Assembly (NCBI RefSeq): GCF_005670685.2
Contig: NZ_CP062008.1
Coordinates: 5,766,001-5,830,000 of the forward strand
Direction of reading: 5' to 3'
Source: Mycolicibacterium mucogenicum DSM 44124
GTDB taxonomy: Bacteria; Actinomycetota; Actinomycetes; Mycobacteriales; Mycobacteriaceae
DNA: 64,000 nt
The notes beneath the pieces were generated by a model. It was not told the origin of the DNA. It saw only the letters and a list, made by a program, of their open reading frames with translations, and made no database searches. Shown here in pieces: positions 10,412-18,572 of the stretch. Position 1 is the stretch's first letter; each line of letters starts with the position of its first letter. Made by a program: the position numbers and the translations under genes.

Positions 10412-10779
10412 CGAGCGCCCAGTCCGGGCCACGCTCGGACGCGCACTACGACGACGGCCAGATTTTCCTGGACCGGCAGGCGATCACGTTGCGCCGCTAC
10501 CACTTTCCGTCGGGCACGTCGAAGATCATCCCGCTCAGCGCCGTCCGTGGCTACAAGGCCGAGTCGCTCGGCTTCATCATGGACCGGTTCCTGATCTGGG
10601 GCGGCACCGACCCGCGCCGGTGGCTGCCGCTGGACATCTGGCGGCCCATCAAGTCGACGCTGGTGACCCTCGACGTCGTCGGCACCACCCCGGCGCCCGC
10701 CTGTACCCCGTTGCGGCCCAAGGAGTTCCTGGCCACGCTCGACGAGTTATTGGGAGACCAGGCCGCTCGTCGCGGTTGA
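10408..10779 (+). CDS. Conserved hypothetical protein (Rv3819-like)
   Basis: 123-residue protein translated from a GTG inside the stop region of the upstream Rieske gene (GTGA overlap), so the two are probably made together. The sequence looks like a small PH-like or beta-barrel fold (alternating hydrophobic strands, conserved WGGTDPRRWLPLDIWRP). No signal peptide or membrane segment. I do not recognise a functional family. Confidence 0.75.
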   Translation: MTSAQSGPRSDAHYDDGQIFLDRQAITLRRYHFPSGTSKIIPLSAVRGYKAESLGFIMDRFLIWGGTDPRRWLPLDIWRPIKSTLVTLDVVGTTPAPACTPLRPKEFLATLDELLGDQAARRG

Positions 10780-10799
10780 CGAAATCTCAGCCGGTCGCG

Positions 10800-11051
10800 C
10801 TACCACCTGGTGCCATCGAGCCCGGGAATCACGCACCGCCCGTCCGCGGCGACGCGGCCGATGAGCATGCCGTCATAACCCGTACACGACGCGTTGAGCG
10901 GCTCGCACGTGTTGATGGACGTGATCACCTTGTCCTGGCCACACGGGGTGCCCGGACCGGGTGGATCGGCGGCGGCCACAGCAGTGCTGAAGCCCAACGC
11001 GAGCATTGCCGTGGACGCGAGGACGAGAGAGCGGGTCGAGTCGAACATCAT
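10800..11051 (-). CDS. Small secreted Cys-containing protein
   Basis: 83-residue product. GGAGG at 11057-11061 places the start at the ATG at 11051 or the adjacent ATG at 11048. The N-terminus (MMFDSTRSLVLASTAMLALG) is a classical signal peptide ending in STAVAAADP. The mature part is about 55 residues with five cysteines (CGQDK, INTCEP, ASCTGYDG, GRCVIPG pattern), suggesting disulphides outside the cell. Function unknown. Confidence 0.7.
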   Translation of the reverse strand: MMFDSTRSLVLASTAMLALGFSTAVAAADPPGPGTPCGQDKVITSINTCEPLNASCTGYDGMLIGRVAADGRCVIPGLDGTRW

Positions 11052-11117
11052 GGACACCTCCGGCCGATGGCCCCGACGTGCACCAATGCTACGCCGAAAT
11101 CCGGGAGGTGAACCAAG

Positions 11118-11927
11118 CTAATCGGCGGTCCGCACCGTCTGCAGCAACTCGGAGACGTCGTCGGAGGCGGTGTCGTACACGCGCACGATCGCCCGGTCGC
11201 CCGGCTTGAGGTACGTGGACTCCCCCAGCTCGGTGTAGCGCGTCGCGCCGATGCCGACGAGCAGGTGCGCCGGGCGTCCGCTGGCCACCATCAGGGCGCC
11301 GACATCCTCCAAAGGCGTGTCGTCCGAACCCTTCTGGTTCGCCAGCCGGTCCACGATCCAGTCCAGCAGCTGCGTGCCGTAATAGGAGTAGCCCAGCAGC
11401 GGGCTGTCCTGTCCGTACGCCTGCTCGACGCCGCTGCCGTCGTCGAGGAAGCTGGCCAACCGCAGCGACGACGTCGGACCGTCGGGGCTCAGGTCGTCGA
11501 TCGCAAAGAACTGCGGGGCCACCCCCTTGGACGCCGGGCCCCAGTTCTTCTTGTGGCTGATCTTCGGGGCGTTCGGCCGGCGGATGGAACAGTCGTTGAA
11601 CGCGCCCAGCCCGAACGGCCGCAGCCCGACCACGCGGTCGCCCGACCACGACACCTCGCACGCCAGCCCGACCTCGGGCTCGATCTGCAGGTTCAGCGGG
11701 GTGTCACTGACCGGCAGCTGGACGGCATCGGTCGACAGCGGGAACTCGCCCAGAAACGTGTCGCTGCCCGGCGCGTACCACGGAAAAATGCCCTTCGGCG
11801 CCCCGCCCTCGGACCGGACGTTGACGAAATCGACTGCCTCCCCGGCCTGTTCGAGATGGCCGGCGAAATTGCCCGCCACCCCGAAGCCGAACCAGCCACG
11901 CATGTCGTCCAGGTCGAGATCGATCAT
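11118..11927 (-). CDS. DUF5718 family protein (fumarylacetoacetase-fold-like)
   Basis: 269-residue cytosolic protein from the ATG at 11927 (MIDLDLDDMRGWFGFGVAGN). The body resembles uncharacterised DUF5718 proteins, with conserved stretches FNDCSIRRPNAPKISHKKNWG and FAIDDLSPDG. It is loosely similar to the fumarylacetoacetate hydrolase group in its glycine and acidic pattern, but I would not assign an activity. The C-terminal part has a fold-terminal PGDRAIVRVYDTASD segment. Divergent from the hemerythrin gene. Confidence 0.7.
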   Translation of the reverse strand: MIDLDLDDMRGWFGFGVAGNFAGHLEQAGEAVDFVNVRSEGGAPKGIFPWYAPGSDTFLGEFPLSTDAVQLPVSDTPLNLQIEPEVGLACEVSWSGDRVVGLRPFGLGAFNDCSIRRPNAPKISHKKNWGPASKGVAPQFFAIDDLSPDGPTSSLRLASFLDDGSGVEQAYGQDSPLLGYSYYGTQLLDWIVDRLANQKGSDDTPLEDVGALMVASGRPAHLLVGIGATRYTELGESTYLKPGDRAIVRVYDTASDDVSELLQTVRTAD

Positions 11928-12032
11928 GGCTGCCACCCTACTTCGGCCGTGACCAGCACCGACAAGCCACAACCAAGTCGCGCTTAAGTCACGGGCACCA
12001 GGCTGTGCACAACCGATCATGAGGAGTCTGCT

Positions 12033-12758
12033 GTGCCCACCTCCGTCCCCGCCGTCAGCGTCGCACCCCGCCAGGCCGGCGAGCCCAGGCCCGACCTCCT
12101 GGGCATCACGCTGGCGCACCGCGCCATGCTCGTCGACCTGGTCCGGCTCACCGAGCTCGCCAAGGCCGTGCGCGACCGCGACATCATCTGCACGCCCGCC
12201 CGGGCCCGCGCCATCTCGCAGTACATCGAGATGCTGTGCGACTCGATCCATCACCACCACAGCACCGAGGACACCGTGCTGTGGCCCGTCATCCAGGCCA
12301 GCGTCGGTGCGCACCTCGACCTGAGCGAACTCACCGACGATCACGCCGCGCTGGACCCGCGCCTGGATCAGCTGCGGGCCCGCGCCGCGGCGTTCCGGCT
12401 GTCCAACGGTGACCGCAAGGTCGCGTTCCTGATGGCGTTCGAACTGGCCGAACTCACCGCGCTGCTGACCGAGCACATCAACGACGAAGAACTCGACCTG
12501 TTCCCCCTGATCACCGAGCATGTGTCGGTCGACGACTGGGAGGACGTGGAGGCGGCCGCCCGCGCCGGCAGCCGGATGTCGTTCGACGGCCCGCGCTCGC
12601 TGGCCGTGATGACCGACGACGAGCGCGCCTCGATGGCGGGCAAGCTGAGCATCGGCTTGCGCGCCTTCCTCGCGGTGCTGATGTTCCGGCACCGGCGCGT
12701 GGTGCGCGCCGTCTTCGGCGACCTCGCGGAGAGCCGGCTCGAGGCCCTGGCCGACTAG
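12033..12758 (+). CDS. Hemerythrin HHE-domain protein
   Basis: 241-residue four-helix-bundle di-iron protein, probably binding O2, NO or redox signals in the cytosol. Histidine/glutamate ligands are visible in LGITLAHRAML, SIHHHHSTEDTVLWP, LTDDHAALD and LLTEHINDEELDLFP. GTG start at 12033 follows ATGAGGAG. The stop TAG (12756-12758) lies inside the ACTAGT target of the downstream insertion sequence, so the IS sits directly against the gene end without changing the protein. Confidence 0.87.
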   Translation: MPTSVPAVSVAPRQAGEPRPDLLGITLAHRAMLVDLVRLTELAKAVRDRDIICTPARARAISQYIEMLCDSIHHHHSTEDTVLWPVIQASVGAHLDLSELTDDHAALDPRLDQLRARAAAFRLSNGDRKVAFLMAFELAELTALLTEHINDEELDLFPLITEHVSVDDWEDVEAAARAGSRMSFDGPRSLAVMTDDERASMAGKLSIGLRAFLAVLMFRHRRVVRAVFGDLAESRLEALAD

Positions 12759-12805
12759 TTGTCGTGACCTGGGAGGTTGTTGACGGCGTGCCTGCTTGAA
12801 ATGGG

Positions 12806-12858
12806 GAGGACCTCCTGACGGAGTGGATGTGTCTGGCATTCACCCGTAGGAGGTCCTC
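12806..12858 (+). promoter_or_regulatory. Hairpin sequestering the transposase ribosome-binding site
   Basis: GAGGACCTCCT (12806-12816) and AGGAGGTCCTC (12848-12858) form a perfect 11-base inverted repeat. The right arm contains the AGGAGG Shine-Dalgarno and ends directly before the GTG start at 12859. In a transcript reading in from outside, the stem would bury the ribosome-binding site. Confidence 0.65.
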
Positions 12859-13830
12859 GTGTCTCACGCTAACGCCCGTACCAACCTGTTCGCTCGTCGC
12901 CTGATCGTTGAGCGTGTCGCCGCGGGGTGGCCAGCGGCGCATGTGGCCGAGCAACTCGGCATTTCACGGTCCACGGTCTACAAGTGGCTGCGCCGATACG
13001 CCGAAGGCGGTGAAGCGGCACTGGCCGACCGATCCTCACGCCCGCATCACATGCCCCGGCGCACCAGCGACCGGGTCGAAAAGAAAGTGCTGGCCGCCCG
13101 GGCCCGCCGCAAGCGCGGTGCGGTGGTCCTGGCAGCGGAACTGAATCTGAATCCGTCGACGATCGGACGGATTCTCGCGCGCCATCACGTGCCGCATCTG
13201 TCGGCGATCGATCCGATCACCGGCACGTCGGTGCGTACCTCGCGGCGCCCAGCGAACCGCTATGAACATCGCCTACCGGGGGCCATGGTCCATGTCGATG
13301 TCAAAAAGCTCGGCCGCATCCCTGACGGTGGGGGTTGGCGGTTGCACGGACGCGACGCCAGAGTGTCAGTTGCTAACCGGCACAAGAAAACCAAGATCGG
13401 CTACGACTACATCCACACCGCCATCGATGACCGCACCCGGCTGGCCTACAGCGAAGTGCACACCGACGAAAAAGACCTCACCTGCGCAGCATTTCTGCAC
13501 CGAGCCTTGGTCTGGTTCGCCGGCCACGGCGTGCGCGCGCGGCGGCTGCTGACAGACAACGCGATGGTTTACCGCCGCGGCACCAACTGGGGCTGGGTGT
13601 GCTCAGCGTGGCAGCTCAAACGCCGCTTCATCAAACCCAGCTGCCCCTGGACCAACGGCAAAGCCGAACGCTTCAACCGGACCCTGCTCAACGAATGGGC
13701 CTACGCCCGCCCGTGGACCTCCAACGGCCAACGCACACAAGGCCTTGACCGATTCCTCCACCGGTACAACACTCAACGAGGCCACTCCGCCCTCGGCGGA
13801 AAACCACCCATCAGTCGGCTCGCCGCCTGA
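12859..13830 (+). CDS. IS481-family transposase
   Basis: 323-residue DDE transposase. The N-terminal helix-turn-helix region (EQLGISRSTVYKWLRRYAEG) recognises the ends. The rve integrase core has Asp in MVHVDVKKLGRIPDGGG, Asp in RRLLTDNAMVYRR and Glu in CPWTNGKAERFNRTLLNEWA. The final block FLHRYNTQRGHSALGGKPP is typical of IS481 members. Start GTG at 12859 is preceded by AGGAGG. No frameshift or stop interrupts it, so it should be functional. Confidence 0.95.
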   Translation: MSHANARTNLFARRLIVERVAAGWPAAHVAEQLGISRSTVYKWLRRYAEGGEAALADRSSRPHHMPRRTSDRVEKKVLAARARRKRGAVVLAAELNLNPSTIGRILARHHVPHLSAIDPITGTSVRTSRRPANRYEHRLPGAMVHVDVKKLGRIPDGGGWRLHGRDARVSVANRHKKTKIGYDYIHTAIDDRTRLAYSEVHTDEKDLTCAAFLHRALVWFAGHGVRARRLLTDNAMVYRRGTNWGWVCSAWQLKRRFIKPSCPWTNGKAERFNRTLLNEWAYARPWTSNGQRTQGLDRFLHRYNTQRGHSALGGKPPISRLAA

Positions 13831-13854
13831 CAACAACGTGTCAGGTCACGACAA

Positions 13855-16800
13855 CTAGTCGATGAAACTCAGCGCCTCGGCCGCGAGCCGGGCCCGCAAC
13901 GCCTCGGCGGCCTTGCGGTAGGCGCGGGCGTCGTCGGGCCGGCCCAGCGCCTCGGCGGCCGCGGCCAGCGCGTCGTCGACGGGCCCGACCATGAGCCCGT
14001 CGACCCCGAGCCCGGCGATGCCGCCGGAGTAGCGCTCGAGCTCGGCCGCGCGGGCCCGCACCTCGTCGAGGTCACCCATCGCCGCCGCGGCATTGACCCG
14101 CAGCACGGTGAACGGCACCCAGAAGTAGGCCCGCTCGATCGGCTTGCGGTCCGGCCAGAGCGCCCGGGCCTCGGCCTCGCGGCCCCGCGCGACCAACGCC
14201 AGAACAGCCGCGTCCAGCGCGGCGACCGAAATCTCGCGGTAGAAGAACACCAGCTCGTCGGCCAGGGTGCCCAGGTCGCCGAGGCAGAACTCACCCGTCA
14301 CCCGGCCGACCATCGCCAGCTTCGCGCCGTTGGCGGCACCGTTTTCGGCCATCCGCGCGGCCAGGTCGGTGTAGGCGCGCACCGCCTCCTCCAGCCGGCC
14401 GGCGAGCAGGTACATCCGGGCCTGGAACAGGCCCAGCACACCGAGCAGATGGACCAGCTGGCCGGTGCTCGCGCGCGCCACCGCGAGGTCGACGTGGCGC
14501 TTCGCCGTCGCCAGGTCGGAGCGGTTGCCGGCGGCCAGCGACAGCAGCCAGTGCGCCACCGCCTGGTAGTCGGCCTGCTCGGCGGCCTCTGCGGTCTGCA
14601 GCAGTTCGGCGGCGAGGACGTCACGCTCGGCGTCCAGGTCGGGGCCGAGAGCACAGAAGGCGTGCACGTTGAGCGCGGTGCACAGCAACCGGCCCGTCCC
14701 CGGATCGTCGGCGTACACCTGCCGCGCCAGCGCGAGCATCTCGGTGCTGGCGGCCAACGCACCCTCCGGGTCGTTGCCCTCCAACTCGACGTAGAGCGCC
14801 TTGAGCAACCGGATGCGGTCCGCGGCCGTCACCCCGGAGCCGGCCAGCACATGCCGCAGCAGCCCGATCATCTGGCCGTCGGATTCGTCGTACTCGCGGT
14901 CGCGCCACACCAGCGGGGTGTCCCACGCGGTGAGGATGCGCACGACCAGATCGTCGCGCGACCGGCCCGACACCAGCTGCAGCGCGCACTTCATCTCGCT
15001 GCGCGCGGTGACGGCGTCGCCGGACTGCGCGAGCGCGGCGATCAGGCCGCAGCGGACCTCGATGTCCTGATCCAGCATCGCCACGCTCGGCGCGAGCTGC
15101 CGGCTGGCGGCGAGTTCGAGCATCTGGACCGCGGCGCGCCACTGCCGGGCCGCTTCGGCGTGGGCGCCGACCGAACCCGCGTCACGCGCCGCGGCGGTCG
15201 CGAAATCGGCTGCGGCCGAAGCGGTTTCCGCGGTTGCCGAGGCGACGGCATGGTGCGCCAGCGCGGCCTGGTCGACCGAGCGGCCGGGTGCGCGCAGCAG
15301 CTCCAGCGCCGCGGCATGCAGCCGGGACCGACGCAGTTTCGAGGTGTCCTCGTAGAGGGTGTCGCGGACCAGCCCGTGCGCGAACTGCAGCCGGCCGGGC
15401 GTCGGCTCGTCGAGCAGGCCCAGCAGCACGGCCGGTTCCAGGGCGTCGAGCAGATCGTCGGGATCACTCCGGCCCAGCTCGGCCAGCAGGTCGACGTCGA
15501 TGTCGCGGCCCAGCACGGCGGCCTGGCGCAGTGCGGTGACCGTCGGGCCGGGCAGCCGGGCGAGCCGGCGCCGCAGCACGTCGCGCACCCCGACCGGCAC
15601 CGACGCCCACACCGCGTCGGGCCCCTCGGCGGCCATCAGCCGGGCCAGTTCCCGCACGAACAGCGGGTTGCCGCCGGTCCGTTCGCGCAGCAGGCGCAGC
15701 GCCTCGCCGCTGGTCGTCAGTCCGCAGTCGGCGGCGACGGCGGCGGCGGCCGCGGCATCCAGGCCGCCGAGGATCAGGTGCGCCGACGTGTGCACCGTCA
15801 GCGCCGCCCGCGCCACCTCGAGTTCGCCGCGATCCTCCGACGGGCGGTACGTCGCGATGACCAACACGCGGCGGTCCTGGATGCGGTCGGCGACGAGGCG
15901 CAACAGCTCCAGCGTGAGACCGTCGGTGCGGTGCAGGTCGTCGAGGACGACGGCCAACGGCTGCTGGTCGGCGACGGCGCTCAAGGCGTCGGCGACTGCC
16001 TGCCCGAGCCAGAACGTGCCCTGGTCGACCGCGGCGCCGTCGTGCAGCAGCGGGGCCAGCGCCTGCCGGTCCTGGTCCGTCGCGTCGACCAGCTCCCGGA
16101 GCACCTCGGTCCACGCCCAGCCCGCCGGGGCGCCGTGGACCTCCTGACACCGGCCGTGCACGGTCCGCCAGCCCGCCGCGCGCAGCCGGGCCGCGGCGGC
16201 CGCCGCGAGCGTGGTCTTGCCGGAGCCCGCCTCGCCGCCGATCCACAGCACCGCGCTGGCCCCGGTGGCGACGCTGCGTGCCGCGGCGTCGATGGCCGCG
16301 AGCTCCTCGGCCCGGCCGTACGCGACGAGGCCCGCCGGTTCGCGCGGCGCCGCGTCCGGAACCTCCGGCGCCGTCGCCCGGAAGGGCGCGGGCCGCGACG
16401 GTTCCAGATGGTCGGCCTGCCGCAGGATGTCGCGCTCGAGATCACGCAGGGCGCGGCCGGGCTCGAGCCCCATCTCGTCGATCAGGTGCTCGCGGGTGCG
16501 CCGGAGCACCTCGAGCGCGTCGGCCTGCCGGCCCGTGCGGTACAGGGCGGTCGCCAGGACCGCGGCGGCGCCTTCCCGTCCCGGATGCGCGGCGACGTGC
16601 CCCTCCAACGCCGCGACCGCGGTGCCGTACCGGCCGAGCTCGACGTGCGCGGCCGCCTGACCTTCCACCGCGGCCGACCGGAGTTCGGTCAGCCGGGAGA
16701 CCTCCGGCACCGCCCACAAGGCGTCACCGGCCCCGGCGAACGGCTCGCCGGCCCAGCCGGCCAGTGCCTCGTCGAGCAGCTGGGCACGCCGCACCGGATT

Positions 16801-17172
16801 TGATTCAGCTTGCGCCGCAGTCACTTTCGATTCGAAGAACCAGGCGTCGACGGCGTCGTCCGGCAACCGCAGGCAGTATCCGGGCGCGGCGCTGACCAGG
16901 ATGCGGGCCGGAGCCCGGCGCTGCCGGCCGGGTTCGAGCACCCGGCGCAGATGCGAGACGTAGACCTGCAGCGCGGACAGCGCCTTGGGCGGCGGTTCGC
17001 CTTCCCACAGGTCGTGGATGAGCCGGTCGACCGACACCGTGTGCCCACGGGCCGCCACCAACCGGGCCAGCAGCGCCCGCTGCATGCGCGCGCCCAGGTC
17101 CACCGGGCCGTCACCGACCCACGCCCGCACCGGACCGAGCACCGTCACCCGAACCGGTTGTGCCACCGTCAT
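13855..17172 (-). CDS. AfsR/SARP-type transcriptional regulator with BTAD and AAA ATPase domains
   Basis: 1105-residue regulator. An OmpR-type DNA-binding domain spans about residues 6-100 (VTVLGPVRAWVGDGPVDLGA, ALQVYVSHLRRVLEPGR), then a bacterial transcriptional activation domain to about 255. A STAND-like ATPase follows, with Walker A GGEAGSGKTT at 312-321 and Walker B LAVVLDDLHRTDG near 400. The rest is TPR-like Ala/Leu-rich helices. Such proteins activate secondary-metabolite or stress genes in actinomycetes. It lies 21 bases upstream-facing from serS on the same strand. Its TAG stop is inside the right copy of the IS target duplication, so the IS abuts but does not truncate it. Confidence 0.85.
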   Translation of the reverse strand: MTVAQPVRVTVLGPVRAWVGDGPVDLGARMQRALLARLVAARGHTVSVDRLIHDLWEGEPPPKALSALQVYVSHLRRVLEPGRQRRAPARILVSAAPGYCLRLPDDAVDAWFFESKVTAAQAESNPVRRAQLLDEALAGWAGEPFAGAGDALWAVPEVSRLTELRSAAVEGQAAAHVELGRYGTAVAALEGHVAAHPGREGAAAVLATALYRTGRQADALEVLRRTREHLIDEMGLEPGRALRDLERDILRQADHLEPSRPAPFRATAPEVPDAAPREPAGLVAYGRAEELAAIDAAARSVATGASAVLWIGGEAGSGKTTLAAAAAARLRAAGWRTVHGRCQEVHGAPAGWAWTEVLRELVDATDQDRQALAPLLHDGAAVDQGTFWLGQAVADALSAVADQQPLAVVLDDLHRTDGLTLELLRLVADRIQDRRVLVIATYRPSEDRGELEVARAALTVHTSAHLILGGLDAAAAAAVAADCGLTTSGEALRLLRERTGGNPLFVRELARLMAAEGPDAVWASVPVGVRDVLRRRLARLPGPTVTALRQAAVLGRDIDVDLLAELGRSDPDDLLDALEPAVLLGLLDEPTPGRLQFAHGLVRDTLYEDTSKLRRSRLHAAALELLRAPGRSVDQAALAHHAVASATAETASAAADFATAAARDAGSVGAHAEAARQWRAAVQMLELAASRQLAPSVAMLDQDIEVRCGLIAALAQSGDAVTARSEMKCALQLVSGRSRDDLVVRILTAWDTPLVWRDREYDESDGQMIGLLRHVLAGSGVTAADRIRLLKALYVELEGNDPEGALAASTEMLALARQVYADDPGTGRLLCTALNVHAFCALGPDLDAERDVLAAELLQTAEAAEQADYQAVAHWLLSLAAGNRSDLATAKRHVDLAVARASTGQLVHLLGVLGLFQARMYLLAGRLEEAVRAYTDLAARMAENGAANGAKLAMVGRVTGEFCLGDLGTLADELVFFYREISVAALDAAVLALVARGREAEARALWPDRKPIERAYFWVPFTVLRVNAAAAMGDLDEVRARAAELERYSGGIAGLGVDGLMVGPVDDALAAAAEALGRPDDARAYRKAAEALRARLAAEALSFID

Positions 17173-17193
17173 GCCCCCGCCGACGTGGTTCTC

Positions 17194-18450
17194 TTACTTG
17201 GGCTGTAACACCGAGGTGCCGACGTACGGCACCAACGCCTCGGGCACCCGGACACTGCCGTCGGGCTGCTGGTGGTTCTCCAGGATCGCGACCAGCCAGC
17301 GGGTCGTGGCGAGCGTGCCGTTGAGGGTCGCCGCCGTCTGCGGCTTGCCGTTCTCGTCGCGGTAGCGGGTGGACAGGCGCCGGGCCTGGAACGTCGTGCA
17401 GTTCGAGGTCGACGTCAGCTCGCGGTAGGCCTGCTGCGTCGGCACCCATGCCTCGCAGTCGTACTTGCGCGCTGCCGACGAGCCGAGATCGCCTGCCGCG
17501 ACGTCGATTACGCGGTAGGGCACCTCGATCATGGCCAGCATCTGACGCTGCCAGGCGAGCAGCTTCTGGTGCTCGGCCTCGGCGTCTTCGGGCTTGCAGT
17601 AGATGAAGGCCTCGACCTTGTCGAACTGGTGCACGCGGATGATGCCGCGGGTGTCCTTGCCGTAGCTGCCGGCTTCCCGGCGGAAGCACGACGACCAGCC
17701 GGCGTACCGCAGCGGCCCCTCGGACAGGTCGAGGATCTCGTCGGAGTGGTAACCGGCCAACGGCACCTCCGAGGTCCCGACGAGGTACAGGTCGTCGGCC
17801 TCGAGCCGGTAGATCTCGTCGGCGTGCGCGCCGAGGAATCCGGTGCCGCGCATGACTTCCGGGCGTACCAGCACCGGCGGGATCATCAGGGTGAACCCGT
17901 TCTCGGTGGCCAGCCGCACGGCGAGCTGCAGCAGGCCGAGCTGCAGCAGGGCGCCCTGGCCGGTCAGGAAGTAGAACCGCGAGCCCGACACCTTGGCGCC
18001 GCGCTCCATGTCGAGCAGGCCGAGGGCCTCGCCCAGTTCCAGGTGGTCCTTGGGGTTCTCGATCTCCGTCGGCGTGCCGACGACATCCAGCACCTCGAAG
18101 TCGCTCTCGCCGCCGGCGGGCACGCCGTCGATGATGACGTTGCCGATGGCCAGGTGCGCGGCGGTGAACGCCGCCTCGGCCTCGGCCTGACGGGCCTCGA
18201 TGTCCTTGATCGCCGCGGACAGTTCCTTGGCCTTCTCCAGCAGTGCGGGCCGCTCTTCCGGCGAGGCCGCGCCGACAAGCTTGCTCGCCGCCTTCTGGTT
18301 GGCCCGTGCGGTGTCCGCCTCGGCGATGGCGGCGCGCCGGGAGGCGTCAGCGTCCAGCAGCGCATCCACGAGGCCGGGGTCTTCGCCACGGGACCGCTGC
18401 GACGCCCGCACCCGGTCCGGATCTTCGCGCAACAGCTTGAGGTCGATCAC
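17194..18450 (-). CDS. serS: Seryl-tRNA synthetase
   Basis: Class II aminoacyl-tRNA synthetase charging tRNA-Ser (and tRNA-Sec if present). 418 residues. The N-terminal coiled-coil arm that grips the tRNA long variable arm spans roughly residues 30-100. Class II motif 2 is visible in [21 protein letters not shown] and motif 3 in [18 protein letters not shown]. The family block [15 protein letters not shown] is intact. ATG start at 18450. It is divergent from the septum-formation-like gene across 122 bases. Confidence 0.97.
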   Translation of the reverse strand: MIDLKLLREDPDRVRASQRSRGEDPGLVDALLDADASRRAAIAEADTARANQKAASKLVGAASPEERPALLEKAKELSAAIKDIEARQAEAEAAFTAAHLAIGNVIIDGVPAGGESDFEVLDVVGTPTEIENPKDHLELGEALGLLDMERGAKVSGSRFYFLTGQGALLQLGLLQLAVRLATENGFTLMIPPVLVRPEVMRGTGFLGAHADEIYRLEADDLYLVGTSEVPLAGYHSDEILDLSEGPLRYAGWSSCFRREAGSYGKDTRGIIRVHQFDKVEAFIYCKPEDAEAEHQKLLAWQRQMLAMIEVPYRVIDVAAGDLGSSAARKYDCEAWVPTQQAYRELTSTSNCTTFQARRLSTRYRDENGKPQTAATLNGTLATTRWLVAILENHQQPDGSVRVPEALVPYVGTSVLQPK

Positions 18451-18572
18451 GGGCGTCAGACTACTTTTGTCGTCGCGGCCGTGGAATGTCGAGGGCCACT
18501 AGCGGCGCCCGGCCACAACCACATAACGGTACAACTGCAACTCTTGTCACAGCTCCAGCAGCGGCTGTCACA

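Larger units (their letters stand above)
12754..13859. mobile_element. Complete IS481-family insertion sequence with 6-base target duplication
   Basis: The element spans 12760-13853 (1094 bases). Its ends are inverted repeats: TGTCGTGACCTG at 12760-12771 and the exact complement at 13842-13853. It is flanked by direct repeats ACTAGT at 12754-12759 and 13854-13859. IS481-type elements are known to duplicate NCTAGN, so the target fits. One transposase gene occupies most of the element. Intact ends, intact gene and perfect target duplication indicate a recent insertion and probably an active element. Confidence 0.93.

Noticed and set aside
14449..16803. 784-codon open frame antisense to the SARP regulator
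   Set aside because: Arg/Gly/Ala-rich composition without family motifs; shadow of the regulator gene.
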